Source: JBEICQ01 sp046297395 | GTDB lineage: Bacteria > Bacteroidota > Bacteroidia > UBA4408 | Length of the DNA stretch: 64,000 bases | Direction of reading: 5' to 3' | NCBI GenBank assembly: GCA_046297395.1 | Contig: JBKCNM010000071.1 | Coordinates: 9,638 to 73,637 of the forward strand | In this document: in pieces, positions 17,993 to 27,514 of the stretch | How positions within the stretch are numbered: the first letter of the stretch is position 1 | How the letters are laid out: each line of letters starts with the position of its first letter | Notes under the pieces: generated by a model | Databases searched by the model: none | Told to the model about the DNA's origin: nothing | What the model saw: only the letters and a program-made list of their open reading frames with translations | Program-made: the position numbers and the translations under genes

Positions 17993-18063
17993 TTGCCCGA
18001 GCTGGATTCGAACCAACATAGTCAGAACCAAAATCTGAAGTCCTGCCATTAGACGATCGGGCA
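17993..18063 (-). tRNA. tRNA-Gln (anticodon TTG)
   Basis: A 71-base cloverleaf: acceptor TGCCCGA paired with TCGGGCA, anticodon stem TCAGA/TCTGA with loop TTTTGGT (anticodon TTG, reads CAA), T-loop GGTTCGAATCC, discriminator A. The CCA end is not encoded. It is followed at once by a strong terminator. Confidence 0.95.
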
Positions 18064-18072
18064 AATCGGCTG

Positions 18073-18099
18073 CAAAGATAGATTTTTTTCAAAGTACAA
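18073..18099 (-). promoter_or_regulatory. promoter for tRNA-Gln
   Basis: On the minus strand TATCTTTG (18080-18073) matches TAnnTTTG, with TTG 16 bases further upstream (18099-18097). The spacing is one base shorter than the usual 17-23. The -7 box ends 9 bases before the mature tRNA 5' end. Confidence 0.6.
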
Positions 18100-18847
18100 C
18101 TCTATGATTGCATTTTTTTCAATTTTGATATTTTGGTTTTTTTAGTCTACGCTGAACAGTCGATTCATTTAAAATGAAGATAAGCTTGACATGAGGATTA
18201 GAAAAATGACAGATTGCCTTGTATGTAACAAGGATGAATTGGGTTCAGAATTCGAGGGGAATTGCTGCACGGGGGGCACGATAGAAACATACTGTTTCAT
18301 GAGCGCCCCCAAACAGCGCTATTTAGTTAGGTTTAGGAGTAGGACTTTTCCGCACAAAATATCATATGCATACAACATGTAAGGGGATATTGATTCCCTA
18401 AAAATTGTTTTATTTGCCGTTGGACGAAAAGTAACAACATTCTATCAAATAAATTTGCATTTTTCATTTGTGCGCAACAAAGATATATTGAATCTGTTAA
18501 CTTTCATGAAAATATTTTGTGTCAAACCCTATATACTATTAAATAATTGTTTTTCAGGAAGATATGTCATTTTTCAGGATTTTATTGGAATCACGCACAC
18601 CAATAAACATCATTTTCTATTGCCAACATGCCGTTGTTTAATCATCGTTTAGGAAACTCCAATAAGTATAGAATTGAAAGAAAGATCATCATTGCTCCCT
18701 CATGGTGAATGGTTTTCTCCATGTCTGTCGGTAATGAGGCACACCATCAACACCAGGGCGGAAGAATGATTGCATTTGTCGACTGCCTGATTCCCTTCAG
18801 CCAATTCTGTAAATGGGGAAACAGCACATTTTTAATAAAACCCTATA
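18100..18847. other. gene-poor spacer of about 750 bases
   Basis: No convincing gene. Two short plus-strand open frames (18191-18382 and 18455-18652, 63 and 65 codons) lack conserved motifs and signal peptides. A nested stem-loop at 18272-18310 has an outer 6-bp GGGGGC/GCCCCC stem and an inner perfect GAAACA-TAC-TGTTTC hairpin. A TAAATTTG box near 18448 matches the -7 consensus. It may hold a small RNA or the remains of a lost gene; nothing in it can be identified. Confidence 0.4.
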
Positions 18848-18880
18848 TTTGGTCAACTTTATGATTTACTGATAGTTTTG
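18848..18880 (+). promoter_or_regulatory. complete Bacteroidota promoter at 18886 gene
   Basis: TTTG (18848-18851) and TAGTTTTG (18873-18880) are separated by 21 bases, matching TTG-N17-23-TAnnTTTG. The -7 box ends 5 bases before the ATG, so the transcript should be leaderless or nearly so. Confidence 0.65.
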
Positions 18881-18885
18881 TAGAA

Positions 18886-20379
18886 ATGTTAAAGAAATCT
18901 GATCTGTTTGACTTAATCAAATCACTAGATCCTTATGAAAAGCGCTACCTGGTGATGAGGGGCAACAAGGAAGAGGGCGCTGCATCTGGCTATCTCACGC
19001 TCCTGAAAGAAATTGCCGGCATCGAAAATTACACTGAAGAGGCAATGAAACAAGCCATTGCCGTGGTCTCCGATTCTGATAAAAGCGAAGTAAAAAAATA
19101 TTATTTCTATCACTGGATTTTAAAACATCTTTCCGATTATCATGCTGCAGAGTACAATCACTCAAGAGAATTGAACAGCATCAATCTACTGATTGACCGC
19201 TCCCTTTATGATCAGGCAAACAACATGATTCAAACAGTAAAAGAAGTATGGAAGAAAGCAGAAAAATATCCTCAGCTTTTTGCTTTACTCGAGCTGGAAG
19301 TAAAAATTTCGAAGTATCAGGAAACTTCCAATCCCCTCTCTTTGCTTGAGGAAACAGGTGCACTCACAAAGCAATATGCAGATTTAAAAGCCCTGGAGCT
19401 AATCAGGCATCAATTTAGGCTGATTCTTGACAGGAATATTTATGTGAGATGCGAAAAAGATAAAAATGAAATTGAAAAAATTACTAACTCAAGCTTGCTT
19501 TCAAAAAACAAGAAAGGCAACCATGGATTATTAATTAATTACAACAGAAACCTCATCCTGTATTGGAAGAATGCAACCTATTGTGATTGGGAAACCGCAT
19601 ACAGATATGCTTTTAAGAACTACAAATTGATGTTTGCTGAGCCTGATACGCTCGTCAATCTTCCTGATGAAACACTCAATGCAATCTATATTACCCTGAT
19701 TTCCTCATCCTTGTCCAACTCCCGTATATACAAGGAAGTGGTTAGGAAAATTAAGAAAATCTCTTACTCCGAGATGAACAGCCGGATAAAGGATGATGTT
19801 AATTTCATCATTCATTTTACGAACTTGATTCTATTCAATAATCCAACGAAAGAAACAAAGGACCATAGAAAAGTAAAAGAGGCGGAAGATTATATTTCTC
19901 TAAACCGAAGCAAGTTTTCAAAAATTAGGCTCAATAGTTTTTACTTCGATCTTGCTAAAGCATATTTTTATTTGGCAGAGTATCAAAAAAGCCATTTCAT
20001 TCTTAATGAAATCTTCCAGAATTTAAAGGTAAGCGGATCCACGATTGATTTTTATATTCACTCAAGAATTCTTGATTGCTTGGCATGTTATGAAAACGAA
20101 AGTTATGAGTTCATTTTTTACACAGCCAAAGCCACTGAAACTTTCATGAGCCGAAAAAAAATCGAACATCATTTTGAAAAAAGATTTTTGCATTTCATCA
20201 TGCGCGATCTTTCCAACTTTAATGACTGGAACAAGCAGAAAAAAATAAGTAAACTGGAACAACTCAAAAAAGATCTCTCCGAGATTTTAACTTCCTCTTA
20301 TGAGAAGCCTGTGCTCAGCTATTTAGATTACAACGGATGGATCAACAAGAAGTTGGATTTACTTAAGGAACCTGATTAA
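18886..20379 (+). CDS. Bacteroidota-specific helical repeat protein, function unknown
   Basis: A 497-residue soluble, almost entirely helical protein. The N-terminal 60 residues (SDLFDLIKSLDPYEKRYLVM) resemble the start of a large paralogous family of unannotated Bacteroidota proteins, which often occur in several copies per genome (recalled, not searched). The rest looks like TPR-type helix pairs, for example LLIDRSLYDQANNMIQTVKE and FDLAKAYFYLAEYQKSHFIL. No enzyme motif, signal peptide or membrane span. Transcribed alone from a clear promoter, and convergent with the acyltransferase-like gene 7 bases away. A scaffold or regulatory role is possible but cannot be shown. Confidence 0.7.
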   Translation: MLKKSDLFDLIKSLDPYEKRYLVMRGNKEEGAASGYLTLLKEIAGIENYTEEAMKQAIAVVSDSDKSEVKKYYFYHWILKHLSDYHAAEYNHSRELNSINLLIDRSLYDQANNMIQTVKEVWKKAEKYPQLFALLELEVKISKYQETSNPLSLLEETGALTKQYADLKALELIRHQFRLILDRNIYVRCEKDKNEIEKITNSSLLSKNKKGNHGLLINYNRNLILYWKNATYCDWETAYRYAFKNYKLMFAEPDTLVNLPDETLNAIYITLISSSLSNSRIYKEVVRKIKKISYSEMNSRIKDDVNFIIHFTNLILFNNPTKETKDHRKVKEAEDYISLNRSKFSKIRLNSFYFDLAKAYFYLAEYQKSHFILNEIFQNLKVSGSTIDFYIHSRILDCLACYENESYEFIFYTAKATETFMSRKKIEHHFEKRFLHFIMRDLSNFNDWNKQKKISKLEQLKKDLSEILTSSYEKPVLSYLDYNGWINKKLDLLKEPD

Positions 20380-20386
20380 AGCAGAT

Positions 20387-21262
20387 CTATCTTAGTTTTA
20401 TTTGCAAGTAATTTTCACGCATTGCACCAAAACTATGATACAATCGTGATGTTCCCGGATCTGTGCTTCCCTCGAAGTCAAAAAAATTCGCAGTTTGTGC
20501 TAACCTTCTGAATAGTTGATCCAGCAAGTAATACATGCCAAACATTTCCTTTCCTTGTAGAGAATTTGCTGAAAATATGAGTGTTATTCTCCCTTCAAAG
20601 CAGAATAAGACAATTCCACAGCAAATATATCCTTCATGCCTAAGTCCCACGCATATTAACTCAGCATGTTTTTTTACTGTCTCGCAAAGAGATGGAAACA
20701 ACGATTCTGTTTGTTTCATAAAAGTCTTACTAGCCTTGTTTTGCATGGCTGAAAACAAATGAATTAGTTCATCCGGATGTACCTTGTCATCAAGAGTTAA
20801 TTCAAAACGAGCTGCCTTCTTAAGGTTTCTTTTTAGATTTTCTGAGTAAGCCGCAGAGAGCGCCTCATAATTTGCAAACAAATTAAGCAGGCTATTGGGT
20901 AGGATTTTAACCATCCTTTCAGGATAACTGGTAAGGTGCTGCACATTTAGATTCACCCGCACAAACTTATTTGCAAGTTTATTCAACACTTCCTCCACCT
21001 CTTCAATTCCGGGAATATGTTTTCCAAAAAAGCCCAACTGCTGCACAAATGCAGGTGTGTAGCAGTATGGAATGAATATTTTTTGTTTGGCAGGTACCGG
21101 AAAAATCCACTCGTAATCATTTTTTACAATTCCACACCAGCCCGGATTCACTACATCCAAATACCATGAATTTGCATAGATAAGCGGCCTGAGGCTATTT
21201 TTTACTGCAGCGTCCCATTTCGCGTAGTCTATTTCATGCGATTGGAGATAATAAATTGCCAT
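20387..21262 (-). CDS. GNAT/FemAB-like acyltransferase-fold protein
   Basis: A 291-residue protein. The C-terminal half (ICVGLRHEGYICCGIVLFCF, then SANSLQGKEMFGMYYLLDQL and FDFEGSTDPGTSRLYHSFGA) resembles the acetyltransferase-6/FemAB-like fold. The motif FDFEGSxxPG..FYxxFGA is typical of Bacteroidota members. The N-terminal half (FIPYCYTPAFVQQLGFFGK) is also shared by that family. Substrate unknown; relatives act in peptidoglycan or exopolysaccharide modification. It is the last gene of the minus-strand run that starts at 23972, two bases after the S4-domain gene. Confidence 0.7.
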   Translation of the reverse strand: MAIYYLQSHEIDYAKWDAAVKNSLRPLIYANSWYLDVVNPGWCGIVKNDYEWIFPVPAKQKIFIPYCYTPAFVQQLGFFGKHIPGIEEVEEVLNKLANKFVRVNLNVQHLTSYPERMVKILPNSLLNLFANYEALSAAYSENLKRNLKKAARFELTLDDKVHPDELIHLFSAMQNKASKTFMKQTESLFPSLCETVKKHAELICVGLRHEGYICCGIVLFCFEGRITLIFSANSLQGKEMFGMYYLLDQLFRRLAQTANFFDFEGSTDPGTSRLYHSFGAMRENYLQIKLR

Positions 21263-21264
21263 AC

Positions 21265-21648
21265 TTAACTTCCGGTAAAATCGTCTAACTCTCTTCTGCT
21301 TTTTTTGGTTGGTCTGCCTATCTTGGATCTCCTTTTTCCTGTGTAGAAAAAGAAGGTTTCCGATTTCTCTTTCTTCTCGGGCAGGGGAGATAAATCTTTA
21401 TAATATCCAACGGCAAGGGCTGCCCCAAGCCTTTTCTCTAGAATTCCTGTAACTTCAATCACCCAGGATTTTGCAGTGGTTTCAATCTCGTATTGTTCGC
21501 CGATTTTTGCAGGGTGAGAAGCTTTTATTCGCTGTCCGAACATAGTCACTTTTCCTTCTTCAATAGACCGGGATGCCAGGCTCCTTGTTTTAAATATTCG
21601 GATGGCCCAAAGATATTTATCAATTCTTACTTTTTCTGTCAGAGACAT
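21265..21648 (-). CDS. S4-domain RNA-binding protein (Hsp15/HslR-like)
   Basis: A 127-residue protein with an N-terminal S4 RNA-binding domain (VRIDKYLWAIRIFKTRSLAS) and a basic C-terminal tail (GKRRSKIGRPTKKSRREL), the HslR layout. E. coli Hsp15 recycles stalled 50S subunits carrying peptidyl-tRNA. The ATG at 21648 shares one base with the stop of the upstream Fe-S gene (TGATG). A GTG just before it is less likely. Its company with redox proteins here is probably only operon packing. Confidence 0.85.
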   Translation of the reverse strand: MSLTEKVRIDKYLWAIRIFKTRSLASRSIEEGKVTMFGQRIKASHPAKIGEQYEIETTAKSWVIEVTGILEKRLGAALAVGYYKDLSPLPEKKEKSETFFFYTGKRRSKIGRPTKKSRRELDDFTGS

Positions 21649-22433
21649 CACTGATTAACTGCCCTTGCTATAATTTCAGATACATCCAATACTTCAACCT
21701 GTTCCTCTTTTTCAAGGTGCTTTACCCCATCTTTCATCATTGTCATACAAAACGGACAAGCAACTGCTATTACCTCTGCCTGTGTAGCGACTGCTTCCTC
21801 CGCCCGGTCATGGTTTATTTCTTTGTCTCCTTTTTCAGCTTCCTTAAACATCTGTGCACCTCCGGCGCCGCAGCATAAACCATTTGCGCGCGACCTTTTC
21901 ATTTCGGTTAGCTCTGCATCTAAAGTCCAAAGAAGATTCCTGGGTGCTTCATATTCATTATTGGCTCGGCCCAGGTAACAGGGATCGTGAAAAGTAATTC
22001 GCTTTCCCTTAAAAGACCCTCCCTCAACTCGGATTTTTCCTGACGACAAAAGTTTGTTGATGTATTGGGTGTGATGCATAACTTCATAATTCCCTCCAAG
22101 CTGAGGATATTCATTTTTCAGGGTATTAAAACAGTGAGGACATGCAGTTACAATGTTTTTTATTTCGTATCCATTCAGCACTTCTATGTTCGTGAGTGCC
22201 TGCATCTGAAACAAGAATTCATTTCCTGCGCGTTTTGCCGGATCGCCCGAACAAGACTCTTCAGGTCCGAGAACCGCAAAGGAAATGCCCGCATGCTGAA
22301 GCAAACCTGCGAATGCACGAGTGATTTTTTTTGCCCGGTCATCAAAACTACCGGCACAACCAACCCAGAAAAGTACTTCCGGACTTTTGCCCTCAGCCAT
22401 CATTTCGGCCATGGTGGATATTTGAAGTTTCAT
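21648..22433 (-). CDS. CCG-domain Fe-S protein (heterodisulfide reductase subunit B-like)
   Basis: A 261-residue cytosolic protein with two CCG-type cysteine-rich modules: WVGCAGSFDD with ACPHC, then HDPCYLGR, GLCCGAGGA and VACPFC. In HdrB such modules bind noncubane iron-sulfur clusters; in other members (GlpC, LutA, DsrK) they serve quinone-linked electron transfer. It is preceded by a membrane protein with two 4Fe-4S sites, giving an HdrE/C plus HdrB-like pair, common in Bacteroidota though its electron donor is poorly defined. The ATG at 22433 (MKLQISTMAEMMAEGKSPEV) matches the start I recall for relatives. Confidence 0.85.
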   Translation of the reverse strand: MKLQISTMAEMMAEGKSPEVLFWVGCAGSFDDRAKKITRAFAGLLQHAGISFAVLGPEESCSGDPAKRAGNEFLFQMQALTNIEVLNGYEIKNIVTACPHCFNTLKNEYPQLGGNYEVMHHTQYINKLLSSGKIRVEGGSFKGKRITFHDPCYLGRANNEYEAPRNLLWTLDAELTEMKRSRANGLCCGAGGAQMFKEAEKGDKEINHDRAEEAVATQAEVIAVACPFCMTMMKDGVKHLEKEEQVEVLDVSEIIARAVNQ

Positions 22434-22601
22434 GTTTTATGCTTTGCTTTTTTGTATAACTATTCTTTGTTCTATCAGTGGACTCATGTTTTGAGTTGAA
22501 GAATCATTTTTAGTAGCTGTTATTTATTTCACGCATTCTTCCTGTCACTATTTTTTCCTCTCAAAATTCCCTTTATCTGACCCTGCAGAACAGATGATTT
22601 T

Positions 22602-23972
22602 TTACTCCTCATTTTTCCAGTTTAATCTGTCGCTGGCTGCAAACTGCCAAGGTGCTCCGTTGTTTTCAACATTGGTAAACATCGTATTTAGGGAGGCCGG
22701 TGCAGCAGATTCCTCCATCACAAGATATCGTCGTAAGTCCATGATGATGGAAAGGGGATTGATATTGATAGGACATTCCTGAACACAGGCATTACAAGTG
22801 GTACAAGCCCAAAGTTCCTCAGGAGTGATGTAATCATGCAGAAGGGTTTTGCCGCTTTCAAAAGGGTTTTCACCCTTGTCCAAAAGTTTGCCCGCTTCTT
22901 CCATTCTGTCTCGTGTTTGCATCATGATTTTTCTGGGAGACAATAATTTTCCGGTTTGGTTTGCCGGACATGCTGAACTGCATCTGCCGCATTCAGTGCA
23001 TGAATAAGCATTGAGCAACTGCACCCATGATAGGTCATTTACATCCTTTGCTCCAAAACGAGAAGGGCTCGCATCAGTAGGAACAGGTAGTGAGGGATCA
23101 AGCATGAGTTTCACTTCTTTGGTCACACTTTCAAGATTTGTAAACTGGCCCTTTGCTCCTAATTTGGAATACCAAACATTGGGGAAGGCAAGGATGATGT
23201 GAAAATGTTTGGAGTAGGGGAGGTAATTCAAGAACAATAAGATCCCAACAATGTGAAACCACCAGCATACCCGCTCAATCATTACCAGTGCATCCCAGGA
23301 ATCCGGCAGGAATCCGGTAAGCCATGCGCTGACTGGGAAATACAGCGTGCTCCCCGGTTTTGCATCCAATCCAAAGATGTGGATGCCTGTATGTCCGTAA
23401 TGAGACATCATCATGGGTATGTTCAAGTTGTCTATCGACATCAACACGCCATCCGCTGCGTTCATAAACAGAAAAGCACTCATCAACAAGATTTCTGTGA
23501 CAAGGATGATGTCGGCATCTTTTCCGGGAAAACCATCAAGGTCTTTTTGAACAAACCTCTTTACCCGCACAAGATGTCTCCTCGCCAGAAAAACAACACA
23601 ACTCACCAGAACCAAGAATGCTAACACCTCAAAGGCCGTAATAAAGTAATAATAAGGCATCCCGATAAATGAAAAAAGCCTGTGTTTACCTGTTATTCCA
23701 TCGAGAATAATTTCAAGTACCTCTATATTAATGATGACAAAGCCAACATAAATAAATATGTGCATGATACCTGCTACAGGCCTGCTTACCATTTTTGATT
23801 GTCCGAGTGCTACCCTGAGGGTTTCCATCCAGCGTTCTTTTTTCCGGTCATTGATCTCCTCCTCTCTGCCTATGCGAATGTTTCGCATCACGCGCCGAAT
23901 GTTTTTGGCAAACCAGAAAATGGCTACCCCCAACAATAACATAAAAATTGCCTGTGATAAATATGGCATCAT
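22602..23972 (-). CDS. membrane-bound 4Fe-4S protein (HdrE/NarI-like plus HdrC-like)
   Basis: A 456-residue protein. The N-terminal ~270 residues contain about five membrane segments with several histidines that could bind heme b (nitrate reductase gamma/HdrE-like). The C-terminal part has two 4Fe-4S motifs: C325, C328, C331 and C335 in CTECGRCSSACP, and C390, C393, C396 and C400 in CTTCNACVQECP. It probably passes electrons between the menaquinone pool and the CCG protein encoded 168 bases downstream. Relatives are often found near electron-transfer flavoprotein or acyl-CoA dehydrogenase genes, suggesting a link to beta-oxidation, but none is adjacent here. It is divergent from mfd. Confidence 0.85.
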   Translation of the reverse strand: MMPYLSQAIFMLLLGVAIFWFAKNIRRVMRNIRIGREEEINDRKKERWMETLRVALGQSKMVSRPVAGIMHIFIYVGFVIINIEVLEIILDGITGKHRLFSFIGMPYYYFITAFEVLAFLVLVSCVVFLARRHLVRVKRFVQKDLDGFPGKDADIILVTEILLMSAFLFMNAADGVLMSIDNLNIPMMMSHYGHTGIHIFGLDAKPGSTLYFPVSAWLTGFLPDSWDALVMIERVCWWFHIVGILLFLNYLPYSKHFHIILAFPNVWYSKLGAKGQFTNLESVTKEVKLMLDPSLPVPTDASPSRFGAKDVNDLSWVQLLNAYSCTECGRCSSACPANQTGKLLSPRKIMMQTRDRMEEAGKLLDKGENPFESGKTLLHDYITPEELWACTTCNACVQECPININPLSIIMDLRRYLVMEESAAPASLNTMFTNVENNGAPWQFAASDRLNWKNEE

Positions 23973-24083
23973 AGCATTTGAATTTTGTCCAACAATTTTA
24001 CAAAAAAATGATTTACCCGAATTTTATTTCATTCTTCGGGTCATGGCGCAGGCTTTAATGCTAATTTTACCGCCCCATTACTT

Positions 24084-27000
24084 ATGCCGGTTTCCGATAT
24101 CCTTGAAGCCATTTCGAAAAGTCATGTTTTTCAGGAACTTCAGTCTTGCCTCAAAAACACCTCAGCTTTTTATGTGCAGGCCGATGCAAAAACCGGTTCT
24201 TTTCCCGCATTTCTAACCGCAGCACTTTCTCTGAGTGAAACAGGCAATGAGCCTCTGCATTTTTGCCTGTTGGCTGATGGGTACGAGGATGCGGCTTATT
24301 TGTTTAATGATCTGGAATCCTTATCAGCCGGAATGAACGGAAAGAGGGATGTACATTTTTTAAGTGCCTCCTCTCGCATGCCATATGCCACTGATGATCC
24401 TGATTCTGCAGCGCTTCATGCCCGAAATGAAACCCTCGGCAAGTTGCGCATGTCTGCCAATCAGCAATTGCTTGTTACCTACAGCGAAGCTATTTTTGAA
24501 AAGGTGGTTACCCACACGGAATTGTCCAAAAACACCTTTGAAGTGGTCAAAGGTCAGACACTTTCTGTAGACTTTATCATTGAGTTTTTGCAGGAGTATG
24601 CATTTGTGCGCACAGAGTTTGTGTATGAGCCCGGACAATATGCCGTGAGGGGTGGGATTGTAGATGTTTTTTCCTATGCCCATGACTTGCCTTTACGGAT
24701 TGAATTTTTTGGTGATGAAGTGGAGACCATACGCACATTTGATCCGGTAAGCCAGCTCTCTGAGCAACATTTCAAAAGTGTGCTCATCATGCCCGACATG
24801 AGTCTGTCAGGCCGGAAAGAGTATACCTCTTTCATGGAGTTTATGCCGCCGCGCACGGTCTTTCTGTTATTGTCCGCATTCGAAACTTCAAATAGCATTG
24901 CCTCTCTTTATGAATCAGCATCCAAACGCTATGAGGAAACGCTGCAATCAGACCGGGAAAATCTTCATCCTTCCGAATTATACCTCGATGAACAATCTTT
25001 TATAGCTTTTATCCAGCGAAGCCGCATCGTTGATTTTTCTCATCACACGCTTTTGCCACCCGAAAAAGCACTCACTTTTGGAATCAGGCCCCAGCCTTCT
25101 TTCAATAAAAACTTTGATCTGCTCATTGGCAATCTGAAAGAAAATCACGGAAAGAAAATCCGTACCATCCTCTTTTCCGATACTCCCAAACAAGTGGAAC
25201 GGATTGAATCTATTTTGTGTGATATAACAGGTAAAAAAGACATTTCGGAATTGCTTAGTGGCTATGCAGCACTCAGTATTCATCAGGGATTTATTGATGA
25301 AAAATCAGGAATAGCCTGTTATACCGATCATCAGGTGTTCGACCGCTATCATCGCTACCGGTTGCGTTCACTTGCCAAGGCAGGAAAAGAAGCATCTGTA
25401 TTAAAGGAATTGTCTGATCTCAGTCCCGGAGATTATGTTTCGCACATTGATCATGGGATTGGGATTTTTGCCGGTCTTGAAAAAATTGATGTCAACGGCA
25501 AGCAGCAAGAAGCCATTCGTTTGGTTTACCGCGATTCTGATATCCTTTATGTAAGCATTCATGCCTTGCATAAAATCAGCCGCTACAGCAGTAGTGAAGG
25601 CAAGGTTCCTTCCATCAATAAGCTGGGTAGCAATGCCTGGTCATCACTTAAAAATAAAACCAAAAAGAAGGTTAAAGAACTGGCTTATGATTTGGTAAAA
25701 CTTTATGCAAGACGAAAAGCGGTTTCGGGCGTTGCTTATGATCCTGATAATTATTTGCAAACAGAGCTTGAAGCCTCTTTTGTTTACGAAGATACCCCCG
25801 ACCAGGAAAAAGCGACGGCAGCTGTAAAAAAAGACATGGAAGCTGCTTTTCCTATGGACAGGCTCATCTGTGGGGATGTTGGTTTCGGAAAAACCGAAAT
25901 CGCAGTGAGGGCAGCCTTCAAGGCTGTTTGTTTTAGCAAGCAGGTAGCACTTCTGGTGCCTACCACCATTTTGGCCATGCAGCACCACAAAACATTTACG
26001 GAACGACTCAAAGGATTGCCTGCAAATGTGGAGTACATCAACCGCTTTAAGTCTGCTAAAGAGCAAAAAGAAATTCTTGAAAAACTCAAACTTGGCAAAA
26101 TTGATATCATCATCGGTACTCATAAATTACTGGGTAAAGAAGTAGTTTTTAAGGACCTTGGTTTACTCATCATAGATGAGGAACAGAAGTTTGGAGTTTC
26201 TGCAAAAGACAAAATCAAGACCCTGAGAACCCATGTAGATACGCTTACACTCACAGCTACTCCCATACCTAGAACACTTCAATTTTCCATGATGGGAGCG
26301 CGCGATTTATCTATCATTGCCACACCTCCCCCCAATCGCTATCCTGTAAAAACAACGGTTCATCCCTTTGATGAGAACCTGATCAAAGAGGCAATTCAAT
26401 TTGAACTAAGCAGGGGCGGACAGGTTTTTTTTATACACAATAGGGTAAAAAATATCCAGGAAATTGCCGGTTTTGTTCAACGACTTGTTCCCAAGGCAGT
26501 GATCGGCACAGGTCATGGGCAGATGGAAGGAGAAGATCTTGAAAAAGTGATGCTTGATTTTGTGGAAGGTAGAACAGATATATTAATAAGCACTTCTATC
26601 ATCGAATCGGGTCTCGATATCAGCAATGCAAACACCATTATCATCAATGAGGCACATCATTTTGGCTTGAGTGATCTTCATCAGATGCGCGGCAGGGTTG
26701 GAAGAAGCAATAAAAAAGCCTATTGCTATTTGCTTGCTCCGCCACTGAGCACGCTCACCCCTGATGCCAAGAGGCGTTTAAAGACACTCGAAGAATTTTC
26801 AGATCTGGGATCAGGTTTCCAGATTGCATTGAGAGATCTGGATATCAGAGGTGCAGGTAATCTTTTGGGTGCTGAGCAGAGTGGTTTCATCAATGAAATC
26901 GGATTCGACATGTACATGAAGATACTCGATGAGGCCATTATGGAACTAAGAGAAGAAGACGAAAGTTTTCGTGAAAATCTAACGGTAAGCGGAAGGCTAA

Positions 27001-27509
27001 AACACATCAATGAAAACGCTTTCGTCAGAGACTGTCAGGTAGATACCGACTTGGAGGTACTTATTCCCGATGATTATGTGGCTGATATTTCTGAACGACT
27101 TTTGCTTTATCGCGAATTGGATGAATTGAGTCAGGATGAGGAGTTAGAAGCTTTTGTTGGCCGTTTGCGCGACAGGTTTGGCCCGCCTCCTTCCTCGGTT
27201 TTTGATTTGGTTGAAACAAAAAAATTGAGGCGGGAATGCATGCGCCTGGGCATTGAAAAGGTGGTTGTGAAACTTGGTAAGTTTATATGCTATTTTGTTT
27301 CAAAATCCAACTCACCCTATTATGAAAGTGAGGTTTTTAAGGGCGTGTTGTCCTATGTGAAACACAATCCCTCCAAAGGGCGTTTCAAAGAAAATGCAGG
27401 AAAACTGTATTATGTTTTTGAAGGGGTGAGTTCTCTTATGCAGGCTCAGCAAATTGTACACAATATTTATTTAAAAGTCATCCCTTCTCTACCTCAGGAA
27501 TCTGTGTAA
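24084..27509 (+). CDS. mfd: transcription-repair coupling factor
   Basis: A 1141-residue ATP-dependent translocase that removes stalled RNA polymerase and recruits UvrA. The domain order is complete: UvrB-like N-terminal domains, an RNA polymerase-interacting CarD-like domain (LSPGDYVSHIDHGIGIFAGL), helicase motor with Walker A GDVGFGKTEIAVRAAF, DEEQ box (LLIIDEEQKFGV), TATPIPRTL and GRVGRSNKKAYCYL, and the C-terminal TRCF domain. Start is the ATG at 24084. Together with uvrB at 39497-41518 it shows an intact nucleotide excision repair pathway. Convergent with the phosphatase gene, 5 bases apart. Confidence 0.97.
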   Translation: MPVSDILEAISKSHVFQELQSCLKNTSAFYVQADAKTGSFPAFLTAALSLSETGNEPLHFCLLADGYEDAAYLFNDLESLSAGMNGKRDVHFLSASSRMPYATDDPDSAALHARNETLGKLRMSANQQLLVTYSEAIFEKVVTHTELSKNTFEVVKGQTLSVDFIIEFLQEYAFVRTEFVYEPGQYAVRGGIVDVFSYAHDLPLRIEFFGDEVETIRTFDPVSQLSEQHFKSVLIMPDMSLSGRKEYTSFMEFMPPRTVFLLLSAFETSNSIASLYESASKRYEETLQSDRENLHPSELYLDEQSFIAFIQRSRIVDFSHHTLLPPEKALTFGIRPQPSFNKNFDLLIGNLKENHGKKIRTILFSDTPKQVERIESILCDITGKKDISELLSGYAALSIHQGFIDEKSGIACYTDHQVFDRYHRYRLRSLAKAGKEASVLKELSDLSPGDYVSHIDHGIGIFAGLEKIDVNGKQQEAIRLVYRDSDILYVSIHALHKISRYSSSEGKVPSINKLGSNAWSSLKNKTKKKVKELAYDLVKLYARRKAVSGVAYDPDNYLQTELEASFVYEDTPDQEKATAAVKKDMEAAFPMDRLICGDVGFGKTEIAVRAAFKAVCFSKQVALLVPTTILAMQHHKTFTERLKGLPANVEYINRFKSAKEQKEILEKLKLGKIDIIIGTHKLLGKEVVFKDLGLLIIDEEQKFGVSAKDKIKTLRTHVDTLTLTATPIPRTLQFSMMGARDLSIIATPPPNRYPVKTTVHPFDENLIKEAIQFELSRGGQVFFIHNRVKNIQEIAGFVQRLVPKAVIGTGHGQMEGEDLEKVMLDFVEGRTDILISTSIIESGLDISNANTIIINEAHHFGLSDLHQMRGRVGRSNKKAYCYLLAPPLSTLTPDAKRRLKTLEEFSDLGSGFQIALRDLDIRGAGNLLGAEQSGFINEIGFDMYMKILDEAIMELREEDESFRENLTVSGRLKHINENAFVRDCQVDTDLEVLIPDDYVADISERLLLYRELDELSQDEELEAFVGRLRDRFGPPPSSVFDLVETKKLRRECMRLGIEKVVVKLGKFICYFVSKSNSPYYESEVFKGVLSYVKHNPSKGRFKENAGKLYYVFEGVSSLMQAQQIVHNIYLKVIPSLPQESV

Positions 27510-27514
27510 AGTTT

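Noticed and set aside
17955..18092. N-terminal extension of the 182-residue helical protein
   Set aside because: The open frame continues upstream only because it reads through the tRNA-Gln and terminator sequences.
18191..18652. Two short open frames in the spacer
   Set aside because: No signal peptide, conserved motif or start context; kept only as part of the spacer description.
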